Shown here piece after piece: positions 1 through 8,501 of a DNA stretch of 42,215 nt (positions are counted from its first letter, which is position 1; every line of letters starts with the position of its first letter). The position numbers and the translations under genes are program-made. Source of the DNA: Verrucomicrobiales bacterium (lineage in GTDB: Bacteria > Verrucomicrobiota > Verrucomicrobiia > Limisphaerales > JAYPXF01); NCBI GenBank assembly GCA_002715965.1, contig PBAL01000009.1, positions 1-42,215 of the forward strand. The letters are read 5' to 3'. The notes beneath the pieces were generated by a model. The model did not search any database and was not told the origin of the DNA. It saw only the letters and a program-made list of their open reading frames with translations.

Positions 1-106
1 GACCCTGGGACGCAGCGGATCAATCGGGTTGCAGGTCCATGGCGGGAAGGGATGGCCCAAAGGCGCGGTGGTGCGTTGGAAGAATATCCGCGTGAGTGAG
101 TTGTGA
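1..106 (+). CDS. C-terminal end of a DUF1080 (3-keto-disaccharide hydrolase family) protein, partial
   Basis: Only the last 34 codons are inside the window, read from position 2 to the TGA at 104-106. The visible residues include GSIGLQVHGG and, at the end, VRWKNIRVSEL. That combination is typical of the last strands of the concanavalin-like DUF1080 domain (PF06439), which is very common in secreted Verrucomicrobia and Planctomycetes proteins and includes 3-keto-disaccharide hydrolases. Nothing can be said about the N-terminus, signal peptide or other domains. The assignment rests on a short but characteristic stretch. Confidence 0.6.
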   Translation, partial: TLGRSGSIGLQVHGGKGWPKGAVVRWKNIRVSEL

Positions 107-247
107 TGCAGTGTCGGTGACGCAACTTCCTCTCCGAGACTTGAGAAGCAACGAACAAGCGCCCGGATGGACGGGGATTCAAGCCGACCGGACTAAGAAA
201 ACGATCTCAAGTTCTGGGTAATTGGTGAATTGTGTGTGTGATGTGGT

Positions 248-850
248 ATGAAAGTCGGACCTGATCGAGATGTTGATCATAACAGCGTGTTACTCAGTGC
301 CAGGCTCTGGTGGGTAGGGCTCTTATCCCTGCTGACCGGCATGGTAATTGGGATTGCGGGGTATACCACTTGGTTTGTTCAGAAGAGTGAATCGCACAAT
401 TCTCCGAAGCTCAGACTCCAGGTCCCGCCCGACGACGTCCTGAACAATCTAGCCAAGGCCCTGAATGGTCTGTACGGATCCGATGGCACGTACCCCAGAC
501 TGAACTGCGGTCCCTGCGGTCCATTTGCCTTGGAGTTTCAACAGGCGTGGAACCATCGATTCATGGACCGGGTGCATCTCTCGTATATAATGACCGCAGA
601 CCACACACATTGCTATCATGTTCTCCTGAAACTGCCGGACGGCAGATACTACGACGGTGGAAATGGTGTAATGCATGCGTCCCAAGCCGTCAGCTTGTAT
701 CCGAACAGTGTAATAGATGATCGATCGGAATTCGACTTGCAACTTCTCCACCACCGCACTGGTGGATTGAACCGCCCTTACCCCCTTTGTCCAAACTATG
801 ATCACGATACGGTCCGGACTCTGATTATACGTCACTTGGATGGCACATGA
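248..850 (+). CDS. small membrane-tethered papain-like (Cys-His-Asp) protein, function unknown
   Basis: This 200-residue protein has one hydrophobic segment near residues 21-44 and then a soluble domain, which would lie outside the cytoplasm if the segment acts as a signal anchor. In the soluble part, NCGPCGPFA places cysteines at 87 and 90 ahead of a helix. HCYHV gives His124, and the strand LPDGRYYDGG gives Asp136. Cys, His and Asp in this order and local setting fit the papain-like superfamily that contains NlpC/P60 and transglutaminase-like proteins. I do not recognise a specific family, so a peptidase, amidase or acyltransferase role is inference. It stands alone between the DUF1080 gene and an oppositely oriented sulfatase. 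No convincing ribosome binding site precedes the ATG. Confidence 0.6.
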   Translation: MKVGPDRDVDHNSVLLSARLWWVGLLSLLTGMVIGIAGYTTWFVQKSESHNSPKLRLQVPPDDVLNNLAKALNGLYGSDGTYPRLNCGPCGPFALEFQQAWNHRFMDRVHLSYIMTADHTHCYHVLLKLPDGRYYDGGNGVMHASQAVSLYPNSVIDDRSEFDLQLLHHRTGGLNRPYPLCPNYDHDTVRTLIIRHLDGT

Positions 851-924
851 TGCACCCCCTCGATTACTGGGTGGCGAATTCGAGATGTTCGGCGCCCAGA
901 AGGTTTCGGATACGCTTTCTTTGT

Positions 925-2340
925 TCAATCTAATCGCACCGCGATCTTCGCGCGCAGTTCTTTGACCAGAGCCGGATTCTCCCCGGCGATGTTATTTGTT
1001 TCGCCTGCATTGGTTCGGTGATCGTAAAGTTCCGAGTAGCCGTCTTTGTGCGCGATGAGGCGATGTGTTGAGGTGCGAACAGTCCTTGCGTTGCGCCGGT
1101 AGGCAAAGGCGTCATGTCCGGGGGCGTTGGGGTTCTTCAAGATCGGTACGAGCGAGACGCCTTGGGCGTGTTCGGGTTTCTTCAGCCCTGCGAGTTCGCA
1201 CAGGGTTGGAAAGATATCGAGCGTTTCAACCATCGAGGTGGTGGGTTTGCCGGCCTGCTTGATGCCGGGGTGGTGAATAATGAGGGGGGAATGAAGGGAT
1301 TCTTCAAATAGTGCGTGCTTGCCCCAGATGGAATGTTCGCCCAGGTGCCAGCCATGGTCCCCCCATAGCAGGATGATGGTGTTCTCTTTTGCACCGATGA
1401 ATTCGAGTTTCTCAATGAGCTTCCCAACCATCGCATCGGCGTAGGTGACACAGGCCGCGTAGTGTTTGCGGACTTCAATTGCGAACGCTGCGTCCGTATT
1501 CGGATTGCGGCCCCAGCGATTGTATTTCATGAACTCGCCTGAACCATGCCAGGTAGTCTTGCCGGACGGTCTGTGTGGGTGGGCGATGGTTGGGAGTTTG
1601 GCGTTCTTGTAGGGCTCAAGGTATTTGGCGGGAGCACCGAAGGGCAGATGAGGGCGAAGGATTCCCACGGCGAGGAAGAAGGGATTGTCTTTGTCTCGTC
1701 CGAGCAGATCCATCTGTTTCAGAGCCTCACGCAGCATGTATCCATCCGGGTAGTTTTGATCGGGACCTTCCGCGGCTTGCATGACGCCCATGTCCTTCGC
1801 GTTCTTGCGGATTTCACCGTGGGCAAGACCGTGCATCCATCCTCGAGGATGTTGCCAGGGGCCCGCGGGAAGGAGATGGCGATCCCATGAGTTTGGCATC
1901 TCGGGTGTATCCGTGTCGTTCCAATCCCTGCCGCCCCGGCCTCCCGGATGATGAGAGACTTTCCCGACGGAGACCGTCGTATAGCCGTGCTGCCGAAACC
2001 ACGCTGGCATGCTCGGGGGAACCGAGTTCGGGTCCTTGGCCAGCTCCCTTGCGCGGGCAAACAACGCGCCATTGCTGGAACCGCCATAGCGTCCAGTCAG
2101 CAGCGTGTAACGAGACGCGCCACAGGTCGGAGCCTGAACGTAATGGCTGAAGAACGGCCGGCCGCTGGCCGCAAGTTTGTCGATGTTGGGTGACTTGATG
2201 TAGGACTTGCCGAAACAGGCCAGTTCAGGGCGGAGGTCATCGACGCAGATCAGAAGCACATTGGGTTTCCTGCCAGCAGATGCCACGACCGATGAAAGAA
2301 CCAGCGTGAGTACCGTGAACGCGATGCGTATTCTGAACAT
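925..2340 (-). CDS. secreted S1-family sulfatase, iduronate-2-sulfatase-like
   Basis: A 471-residue protein with a Sec signal peptide (about residues 1-22, ending ASAG), followed by [18 protein letters not shown]. This matches the metal-binding start of S1 sulfatases, and the DDLRPEL wording resembles iduronate-2-sulfatases. The formylglycine site is C73-G-A-S-R, an Ala variant of the usual C-x-P-S-R. Later motifs include [14 protein letters not shown] (metal and active-site residues) and SPLIIHHPG. It probably removes sulfate esters from polysaccharides in the periplasm after Cys73 is matured by a formylglycine-generating enzyme, which is not in this window. The substrate cannot be read from sequence. 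It is transcribed away from the protease gene, with a 288-bp spacer that holds a MITE-like repeat. Confidence 0.9.
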   Translation of the reverse strand: MFRIRIAFTVLTLVLSSVVASAGRKPNVLLICVDDLRPELACFGKSYIKSPNIDKLAASGRPFFSHYVQAPTCGASRYTLLTGRYGGSSNGALFARARELAKDPNSVPPSMPAWFRQHGYTTVSVGKVSHHPGGRGGRDWNDTDTPEMPNSWDRHLLPAGPWQHPRGWMHGLAHGEIRKNAKDMGVMQAAEGPDQNYPDGYMLREALKQMDLLGRDKDNPFFLAVGILRPHLPFGAPAKYLEPYKNAKLPTIAHPHRPSGKTTWHGSGEFMKYNRWGRNPNTDAAFAIEVRKHYAACVTYADAMVGKLIEKLEFIGAKENTIILLWGDHGWHLGEHSIWGKHALFEESLHSPLIIHHPGIKQAGKPTTSMVETLDIFPTLCELAGLKKPEHAQGVSLVPILKNPNAPGHDAFAYRRNARTVRTSTHRLIAHKDGYSELYDHRTNAGETNNIAGENPALVKELRAKIAVRLD

Positions 2341-2406
2341 CTGTTTTGCTTAGCGAGCGCGTGGGGGATTGGCACGGAAAATCGTGTCTGACTAAAAGTG
2401 GTTTCG

Positions 2407-2557
2407 GTAGCAAAAGACGTCTCAATTGAAACCGTAAGTTTTCTCCGTCACCCTCCCTCCCTCTCCCGGCGGGAGAGGGAGGGAGAACGCATCAAGAACC
2501 AGCTGATCTGACTGCCGTCATTTGCGGGTTTCTCATAGCGTAATCCCCAGTTGCCAT
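2407..2557. repeat. MITE-like repeat, copy 1 (151 bp)
   Basis: This non-coding element shares its outer parts with a second copy at 28091-28336. Both contain CTCAAyTGAAACCG near the left end, TTCTCC just inside it, GAACGCATCAA in the right half, and CAGTTGCCA at the right end. The ends are inverted relative to each other: GTAGCAA on the left against ATGGCAA on the reverse complement of the right end, with GAAACCGTA inside the left end and GCGGGTTTC inside the right. The centre is a perfect 15-bp stem with a 3-base loop (2453-2467 and 2471-2485). It has no coding capacity and no clear target-site duplication. It lies between two divergent genes. Confidence 0.65.
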
Positions 2558-2628
2558 AACTTTATCCACACTCGGAAAATGTCCTCCCCGGCCTTGTGTT
2601 CGCGGGAGCGGGCGACTAGCTTTCGCGC

Positions 2629-3609
2629 ATGTCAATCCGGGCGGTAGTTGCTGTTTTTATCCTGGCGGGGCTCTGCCTGAGTCCGGCGGATCAAATTCGC
2701 TTGAAGGAATCGGGAACGCTCAGTGGCAAGATTCTTACGGAGAAAGCTGACCGGGTGTTCATCGATGTCGGCTATACGGTTTTGGACGTTCCGCGGAAAT
2801 CGATTCTGGAAATCACGAAGGGCGACGCACCGAAGGCTTCAAAGAACAAGGCGAAGGCGGTCAAAAAGGGGATCTACTACACAGGTGGAGGCCGTAGGGA
2901 AGATGGTTCTGTCCGCGAACTGGTGACCGAACTGGGCGCGTCCGTCGTGCAGGTCAAGTCACCGGGGGGTATCGGTTCCGGTTTCTTCATCAACCAGGAT
3001 GGCGACCTGATTACCAACTTCCACGTGATCGAGGGCGAGTCACGGATCACGGTAGAGGTTTATCACATGCGGGATGGGCGACTGGAACGGAAGAGCTATC
3101 CTGATGTAAAGATTGTGGCCTTGAACAAGTTTGCAGATCTCGCGCTGTTGCGGATCGAGAAGGCGGCCCGCGAGAAGTTCGAATCCGTTCCGCTGGGAGA
3201 TGTGAAGGAACTGAAGGTGGGCGAACGCGTCTTTGCCATCGGCAGTCCCTTGGGGCTGGAACGCACGGTCACGCAGGGAATTATCAGCACGAAGACCCGG
3301 CTCATGACCGGCTCGCTCTACCTGCAGACCACCGCGCAGATCAATCCCGGTAATAGTGGCGGTCCGTTGTTCAATCTCCGAGGCGAAGTGGTTGGAGTGA
3401 CCAATATGAAGATCACCAGCGGTGAAGGACTGGGCTTTGCCATCCCGGTTGAGAAAGTGAAATACTTCCTCGATTACAGCGACGCCTTTGCCTACGACAA
3501 CGACAATCCCAGCAATGGATACCGTTATCTTGCACCACCCAGCCGGGGGAAGGCCGTCAAGAATGCCGAAGCAAAACGGAAGAAATCCGCCAAACCATCC
3601 GCCAAGTAA
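2629..3609 (+). CDS. secreted HtrA/Deg-like trypsin-type serine protease lacking a PDZ domain
   Basis: This 326-residue protein starts with a signal peptide (about 1-20). Next is a small beta-rich domain (about 21-64, from DQIRLKESGTLSGKI) of the SH3-like kind common in PVC proteins. After a Lys-rich linker comes an S1C protease domain (about 95-280). The catalytic triad is visible: His132 in TNFHVIEG, Asp170 in FADLALL and Ser243 in NPGNSGGPL. The tail (about 295-326) is Lys/Ala-rich. HtrA/DegP proteins normally carry one or two PDZ domains after the protease and this one has none, so regulation by peptide-docking PDZ is unlikely. A gap of about 70 bp separates it from the next gene, and a terminator follows that gene, so the two are probably one transcript. 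Confidence 0.9.
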   Translation: MSIRAVVAVFILAGLCLSPADQIRLKESGTLSGKILTEKADRVFIDVGYTVLDVPRKSILEITKGDAPKASKNKAKAVKKGIYYTGGGRREDGSVRELVTELGASVVQVKSPGGIGSGFFINQDGDLITNFHVIEGESRITVEVYHMRDGRLERKSYPDVKIVALNKFADLALLRIEKAAREKFESVPLGDVKELKVGERVFAIGSPLGLERTVTQGIISTKTRLMTGSLYLQTTAQINPGNSGGPLFNLRGEVVGVTNMKITSGEGLGFAIPVEKVKYFLDYSDAFAYDNDNPSNGYRYLAPPSRGKAVKNAEAKRKKSAKPSAK

Positions 3610-3678
3610 TTTGAAACACTCTCTGTTCGCGTAGGTCAATACCAGAACCCAAACCAGCACACTGTGGAATCACGCTTT

Positions 3679-5538
3679 ATGAAAACTCGATGCATCTCCC
3701 TTTTTGCGATCGCACTGATCGCCATTACCAGCCTGCAGGCAAATGCCGCGCACCGACCTGAGAATCTGCTGCCCAACGACACGCTCTTCGTTGTCAGTGT
3801 GCCGGACATGGATGAGGCAATTTCCAAATTCAAGGAAGCCAGTGGCTACCGCTTTTTCAACGAACCCTTCATGCAGCCAATCATTCAGAAGGCGAAGCAG
3901 GATCTGATGCCGGAGTTCACCAAGACCTTTGGCGAGGAAGACGCCAAGGAATTCTTCGATTTCATCAAGACGGTCAAAGGGCAGTTCACTTTCGCGATTT
4001 ACGGTTCGCCGATGAAAATCATGGAGGACGACAAACCGCAATTCGTGGTGATCTGGGATGCGAAGGACAAAGCGGCCGAAGCACGTAAGAGCATCGAGAA
4101 ATCCATCAAGAAAATCGAAACCACCCGCATCGTGAATGAGAAGGTCCCCGGTGGAGAAATCATGCAATTGATTCCAAAAGACGCGGACAAGGCCTTCTTT
4201 GGGTTTTCAGATTCGATTGTCGTGCTGAGCCCTGGCAAGAAGGGGGTTCAGGACGTGATTCGCCGGGCGAAAGGGGATCTTGGAAACTCCTTGCAGGAAA
4301 ATCCGATTTTCCGCGCCGATAACTCGCGCATCATGCGCAACTCGCAATTCATCGCCTGGCTCAATCTCGATGTCATCGTGGACGCAGCGGTCAAGATCAT
4401 GACCGCGGACCGCAAGGACGGCGCAGCGGACACCACCAATCCCTTCGCTGCAGCAATGGACCCAGCGCAGTTTTTCAGCGCCCTCGGGCTTCGTGCGTTG
4501 AAGAGCATCGCCCTCGGTATGAAATATGACAGCAATGGCTCGGAAGTGGACCTGTTCCTGAAAGCGCCGAAGTCGATGCGCAAAGGAATCATCAGCCTGT
4601 TGGACACGGAGCAGAAGAGTTCAGCGCCTCCGCGATTCGTTTCTGCCGATGTGGCCAAGTTTTCACGCTGGAGAAAGAATGCCCGGGAACTGATCGAGTC
4701 GATTGAGAACACAGTGCGCGAGGCGAGCCCGATGATGGCCGGCTTATTCTCGATGATGATCGACAACGCAGGCAAGGCGAACAATCCGGGCTTTGATTTT
4801 CGTCGGGAGTTTATCGGCAACCTGGGCGACGACATTATCCAGATCGTCCACGCTCCGCGTGCGTTTACGCTCGATGCCCTTTCTTCACCTCCCAGTCTTT
4901 ACCTCCTCGGTTCCGGCAATGCACAGGCATTGCTGGACGCTGCCAAGGCTGCCCAAAGCGGCATGGGCGTGCCCGGCGGGCCGGGGGTGAAGGAAGAAGA
5001 GATCCAGGGCAATCGCGTTCTGGTCATGCCGGCCGGTGTGAAACCGAACCTCGGCGGAGGGAAGCCCGAGCCGAAGTTTATGTATCTCACCGCGGCTCGT
5101 GGATATCTCGCAATCGCGACTGAGCGCGACCTGCTTGAGGACTTCATTCGCGGTGGCCGCAAGGGTGGTGCTCTGGCAGAGTCACCAGAATTTCGTTCGC
5201 TGGCTGAACGCGCAGGCGGTTTGGATACCGGTTGGCTCTTCTACGAAAACCCCGGACAGACCATCGAACCCATCCTGAGTGCACTGAAGAAGGATCCGGA
5301 TAGCTGGCAGTCTCTCTTTGGAGGCAATCCCTTCAAGGTGATGAGCATTGATGTCGGCGATGATGGAGGTGCGAAGAAAAAGAGTGCAGCGGAACGGCAA
5401 AAGATGGTGACCGACTACATCAAGCTGCTGCCCAGCTACGAACAGATCCGCAAATACATGGTGAACACCATCGGCACGGTCTCGCTCGATGCGGAAGGGG
5501 TGTTGCTCAAGGTGGTCTCACCGGACGCCAAGAACTAG
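3679..5538 (+). CDS. large secreted protein of unknown function, DUF3352-like
   Basis: From ATG 3679 the protein has 619 residues with a classic signal peptide (MKTR followed by a hydrophobic core, ending ANAA). An in-frame GTG at 3664 would add five residues ahead of the charged n-region and seems less likely. The mature N-terminus, PENLLPNDTLFVVSVPDMDEA, resembles DUF3352-type proteins that begin with a statement-like LLPxDT motif. The rest is soluble, with repeated segments of FxxAIYGSP and YLLGSGNAQ type, and no enzyme motif I recognise. It follows the PDZ-less protease and precedes a strong terminator, so it may be a partner or substrate of that protease (inference). Confidence 0.7.
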   Translation: MKTRCISLFAIALIAITSLQANAAHRPENLLPNDTLFVVSVPDMDEAISKFKEASGYRFFNEPFMQPIIQKAKQDLMPEFTKTFGEEDAKEFFDFIKTVKGQFTFAIYGSPMKIMEDDKPQFVVIWDAKDKAAEARKSIEKSIKKIETTRIVNEKVPGGEIMQLIPKDADKAFFGFSDSIVVLSPGKKGVQDVIRRAKGDLGNSLQENPIFRADNSRIMRNSQFIAWLNLDVIVDAAVKIMTADRKDGAADTTNPFAAAMDPAQFFSALGLRALKSIALGMKYDSNGSEVDLFLKAPKSMRKGIISLLDTEQKSSAPPRFVSADVAKFSRWRKNARELIESIENTVREASPMMAGLFSMMIDNAGKANNPGFDFRREFIGNLGDDIIQIVHAPRAFTLDALSSPPSLYLLGSGNAQALLDAAKAAQSGMGVPGGPGVKEEEIQGNRVLVMPAGVKPNLGGGKPEPKFMYLTAARGYLAIATERDLLEDFIRGGRKGGALAESPEFRSLAERAGGLDTGWLFYENPGQTIEPILSALKKDPDSWQSLFGGNPFKVMSIDVGDDGGAKKKSAAERQKMVTDYIKLLPSYEQIRKYMVNTIGTVSLDAEGVLLKVVSPDAKN

Positions 5539-5571
5539 GCGGAGAGACAATCACGGTTTCGAATCCGAATT

Positions 5572-5605
5572 GCGATCGGCCTTCCGAGGCCGGTCGCATT
5601 TTTTT
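5572..5605 (+). terminator. rho-independent terminator after the protease pair
   Basis: An 11-bp stem (GCGATCGGCCT with AGGCCGGTCGC, one T-G wobble) closes a TCCG tetraloop and is followed after one A by seven T residues. It lies 33 bp after the stop of the preceding gene and ends that transcription unit. Confidence 0.85.
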
Positions 5606-5691
5606 GTGAATCCATTTTTTGATGGCGAAAACCAGGCTCAAGGCTGAGAGTCATACCGATGCTTGCACACACAGATCGCGTTTCCTGACTC

Positions 5692-6513
5692 ATGGATTGG
5701 CTGGTTGATTGTCATTTTCATCCCTGCTTCCTTTCGCGCCGGCATACACGCCGGTGGAAGAAGTGCCTTCGGATGCTCGACAAGTTCAACGGGCTTGGGA
5801 TTCACGCGGCCATCGTGACCGAGCATGCATGGCGAAATGCCGAAGGGGCCTTCAATCTCATCCACCGCGCGAATCAGGAAACCGGTTCGTCGATCCTCCT
5901 GATTCCCGGCATTGAAGCTTTCAGCGACGAAGGCGTGGATCTTATCGTTTATGGCCGCGATCTGGACTTCTTTGAAAAGGCGAACAAGCTTGGAATCACC
6001 CAGCCTCGCAAATATCGATTGCTGGATTTGATTCAGGTCGTGGAAGCCGAGTCCACCCTTCAATGTTACCTGCCGCATCCGCGTGGGCTCTCCAAGACCT
6101 CCGTGTTTGTGAACAAGAACACCCGTGATCTGGAAATCCTGCTCGATCGCTTCGAGAAGGTGAACGGCTCGTTCTTTCCGCTGCAACACAAGTTTCGTTA
6201 CATCACGAAACCGTTCCCAAAATTTGCGGAGCGATTGCAGGAGGCATACCACTACCGGCACGACGATACGCAGTTGATCTTTGCCGGGAGCGATGCCCAT
6301 CGCCCCATGGATTTGAACCGCCAATTCTGCCTCACCATTCAGGTTGATCGGATACCAACCCGGGTCGAGGAGGCGTTTGATCTGCTGAATCAACCGCACG
6401 GGCGGTCGTGGAGCGATCACACGCACAAGACCAGACTCAGCACGATTGCGACGCAATCGTGCATCACCTTCTGCGAGTTTCTGATCAAGCAGAAGAAACT
6501 TCGGCTGTCTTGA
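5692..6513 (+). CDS. PHP-domain metal-dependent phosphoesterase
   Basis: This 273-residue soluble protein shows the metal ligands of the PHP superfamily in order: H8 and H10 in DCHFHP, TEH at 43-45, Glu75 in PGIEAF, His129 in YLPHPRG, and D201/H203 in GSDAH. PHP enzymes are phosphoesterases acting on nucleotides, histidinol phosphate or other phosphate esters, and the substrate here is unknown. The last bases overlap the probable start of a CDP-alcohol phosphatidyltransferase gene, so the two are likely translated together. That points to a phospholipid or phospho-alcohol substrate, for example removal of a phosphate from a precursor or product (inference). Confidence 0.85.
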   Translation: MDWLVDCHFHPCFLSRRHTRRWKKCLRMLDKFNGLGIHAAIVTEHAWRNAEGAFNLIHRANQETGSSILLIPGIEAFSDEGVDLIVYGRDLDFFEKANKLGITQPRKYRLLDLIQVVEAESTLQCYLPHPRGLSKTSVFVNKNTRDLEILLDRFEKVNGSFFPLQHKFRYITKPFPKFAERLQEAYHYRHDDTQLIFAGSDAHRPMDLNRQFCLTIQVDRIPTRVEEAFDLLNQPHGRSWSDHTHKTRLSTIATQSCITFCEFLIKQKKLRLS

Positions 6514-7193
6514 ACTACTTCGGAGAAAACGAACGGGAGACGCAGCGTCGTTTTGCGCTTTTTCGGACGCGGGTCAGCATGCCGTTGCTCGTCTGGTTGG
6601 ACAAAAGGGGATGCACTTCCACCGAGATCACCTTGCTCAGCGCCTTGTGCGGCTTGCTGTTTGGGTTGTCGGTGATCTTCTCGCTGAAAGTCGCGATCGC
6701 CTTCTTCCTGCTCCACCTGCTGGCTGACTCGCTCGACGGTTCGCTTGCACGATTTCAGAAGTCCGAATCCGAGCATGGTGCTTTCTTCGATATCATCACC
6801 GATCACATTGCACTGGTAACAATCTGTGCCGTTCCGTTCGCCGGCGATGGCCGGAATCCCTGGGTGTTTCCGGTGTATGGATTCAGCTACGTGTTGATGA
6901 TCACGCTGATCACCTACGGCAACTCCATGGGCCTGAAGCTGCACCTGGTAATCCGCACGAAGTACATATTCTTCATCATGGCCGCTGTGCATATGTTGAC
7001 GCCGATCGGTCAGGCGTGGTTCGTTGCGACGCAGGTGTTCATTGCCTGCAACGCGCTCGTGATTACGGCGACGGTGGTTGTGATGTTCAGAGGGTATGTT
7101 CGTCCGCGTCTCTTTTTCTTTGCAATGATGGCCTTGCCTGTGGCCGTGTTCGCATTCCTGCTTGCGCAAAAGCTGGGATACATCGGTCAATAA
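6510..7193 (+). CDS. CDP-alcohol phosphatidyltransferase family membrane protein
   Basis: An integral membrane protein with several hydrophobic segments. It carries the signature of CDP-alcohol phosphatidyltransferases around DSLDGSLARF and the following HGAFFDIITDH, giving D-G-x2-A-R-x8-G-x3-D-x3-D, where the aspartates bind the metal and activate the alcohol. The enzyme joins a CDP-activated lipid to an alcohol, but which alcohol cannot be told. I take the TTG at 6510 as the start because it overlaps the upstream TGA in a TTGA junction and removes about 100 bp of out-of-frame overlap. A GTG at 6408 is the longer alternative. From TTG the product is 227 residues. The next gene, cinA, starts 20 bp after its stop. 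Confidence 0.8.
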   Translation: MNYFGENERETQRRFALFRTRVSMPLLVWLDKRGCTSTEITLLSALCGLLFGLSVIFSLKVAIAFFLLHLLADSLDGSLARFQKSESEHGAFFDIITDHIALVTICAVPFAGDGRNPWVFPVYGFSYVLMITLITYGNSMGLKLHLVIRTKYIFFIMAAVHMLTPIGQAWFVATQVFIACNALVITATVVVMFRGYVRPRLFFFAMMALPVAVFAFLLAQKLGYIGQ

Positions 7194-7213
7194 GGAACCA
7201 ACTCGGTAGCCCA

Positions 7214-8482
7214 ATGCGAATCGAACTCGTCAATACCGGAAGTGAATTATTGCTCGGCCGTGTCCTCAACACCCACCAGCAATGGATCTGCCGGCAACTT
7301 GCAGATGCGGGTTATGAGGTAACGCGCCAGGTGGCGATTGCAGACACCGGTCCGGCGATCTGCGAGGGAACGAAGGAAGCACTCTCACGTTCGGATCTGG
7401 TCATCGTCACGGGAGGGCTTGGGCCCACGGCTGACGATATCACCCGGGACAAGATTGCCGAATTGTTGGAATGCGAGTTGAGAGAAGATGCAGGAACGGT
7501 TGAACGAATTCGCGAGTTCTTCGCACGCAGAAAGCGGCCAATGCCAGAGCGTACCCGCATTCAGGCAATGATTCCTGAAACTGCTGAAATTATCACCAAC
7601 CACCATGGAACAGCGCCGGGGCTGTTGATCGACATCAATCCGAATCGATTCGGAGGGGGAATTCCTCCCGCCTGTCTCATCATGTTGCCTGGACCTCCAC
7701 GAGAACTGCGCCCGATGTTTGTGGAACAGGTGCTCCCAATCATCCGTGATCGTTTTCCCCTCGGGGCTGAATTCGCCTGCCGCACTTTGAAATCGACCGG
7801 GGTGGGGGAGTCGCTCATGGAAGAATGGCTTTTGGAGCCGCTCCGGGAATTGGAGAAACGAGGTTTGGTGGTTGGATTCTGTGCTCGAACAGGTGAAGTG
7901 GATGTGCGACTTGTGGCTTCCGGGCCTGATTCCACCGGGATTGTGTCCGAGGCGGTGCAAATTGCGCTTTCTGTCGCGGGTGAACACATCTACGGCTCTG
8001 AGGACGAAAAAATTGAAGAGGTGGTGGTTCGCTTGTTGAGTGAACGGAACGAGACAGTCGCCTTGGCTGAATCCTGTACTGGCGGATACATCGGACATCG
8101 CATCACCAACGTTTCCGGAGCATCGGCGGTTTTTCTGGCGTCGCATGTGACCTACAGCAACGAAGCCAAGCAACGCATGTTGGGGGTGAGTAAAGACACG
8201 CTGGCCGCGCATGGAGCGGTGAGTGAAGCCGTTGCGAAGGAGATGGCTGATGGCTGTCGTGAACGCTCTGGTGCGAATTACGCGATCGCCGTGACTGGAA
8301 TTGCCGGTCCAACCGGGGGTACTGAAGACAAGCCGGTAGGGACTGTCTTTGTCGCCTTGGCGTCGAAGAAGGGAACCACTGTCTTCAAACGCATCAATTC
8401 GTTTGATCGTGAGACTTTCAAGTTTGTCACCGCGCAGCAAGGGCTTGAGTTGTTGCGCAAAGAGATTATGAACACGGGGTAA
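7214..8482 (+). CDS. cinA: CinA family protein / nicotinamide-nucleotide amidase
   Basis: From ATG 7214 the protein has 422 residues, normal for full-length CinA. The N-terminal half is a MoaB/MogA-like domain with GGLGPTADDITRDKIAE and LPGPPREL. The C-terminal half is the PncC amidase domain, with LAESCTGGYIGHRIT (nucleophilic Ser), THVTYSNE-type residues and GIAGPTGG near the end. The C-terminal domain hydrolyses NMN to nicotinate mononucleotide for pyridine-nucleotide recycling. The N-terminal domain has ADP-ribose pyrophosphatase activity in characterised members. The frame is open further upstream to a GTG at 7016, but that part overlaps the preceding gene and lacks family similarity. 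Confidence 0.95.
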   Translation: MRIELVNTGSELLLGRVLNTHQQWICRQLADAGYEVTRQVAIADTGPAICEGTKEALSRSDLVIVTGGLGPTADDITRDKIAELLECELREDAGTVERIREFFARRKRPMPERTRIQAMIPETAEIITNHHGTAPGLLIDINPNRFGGGIPPACLIMLPGPPRELRPMFVEQVLPIIRDRFPLGAEFACRTLKSTGVGESLMEEWLLEPLRELEKRGLVVGFCARTGEVDVRLVASGPDSTGIVSEAVQIALSVAGEHIYGSEDEKIEEVVVRLLSERNETVALAESCTGGYIGHRITNVSGASAVFLASHVTYSNEAKQRMLGVSKDTLAAHGAVSEAVAKEMADGCRERSGANYAIAVTGIAGPTGGTEDKPVGTVFVALASKKGTTVFKRINSFDRETFKFVTAQQGLELLRKEIMNTG

Positions 8483-8501
8483 TCAGACTCCGAAACAGAA
8501 C

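Noticed and set aside
160..220. tRNA-like T-arm wording (GGATTCAAGCC) near the start of the window
   Set aside because: No matching acceptor, D or anticodon arms can be folded around it.
7385..8440. Long open frame (351 codons) on the minus strand inside cinA
   Set aside because: It lies opposite a gene with clear CinA motifs, and its translation shows no domain or signal and looks like codon-bias shadow.
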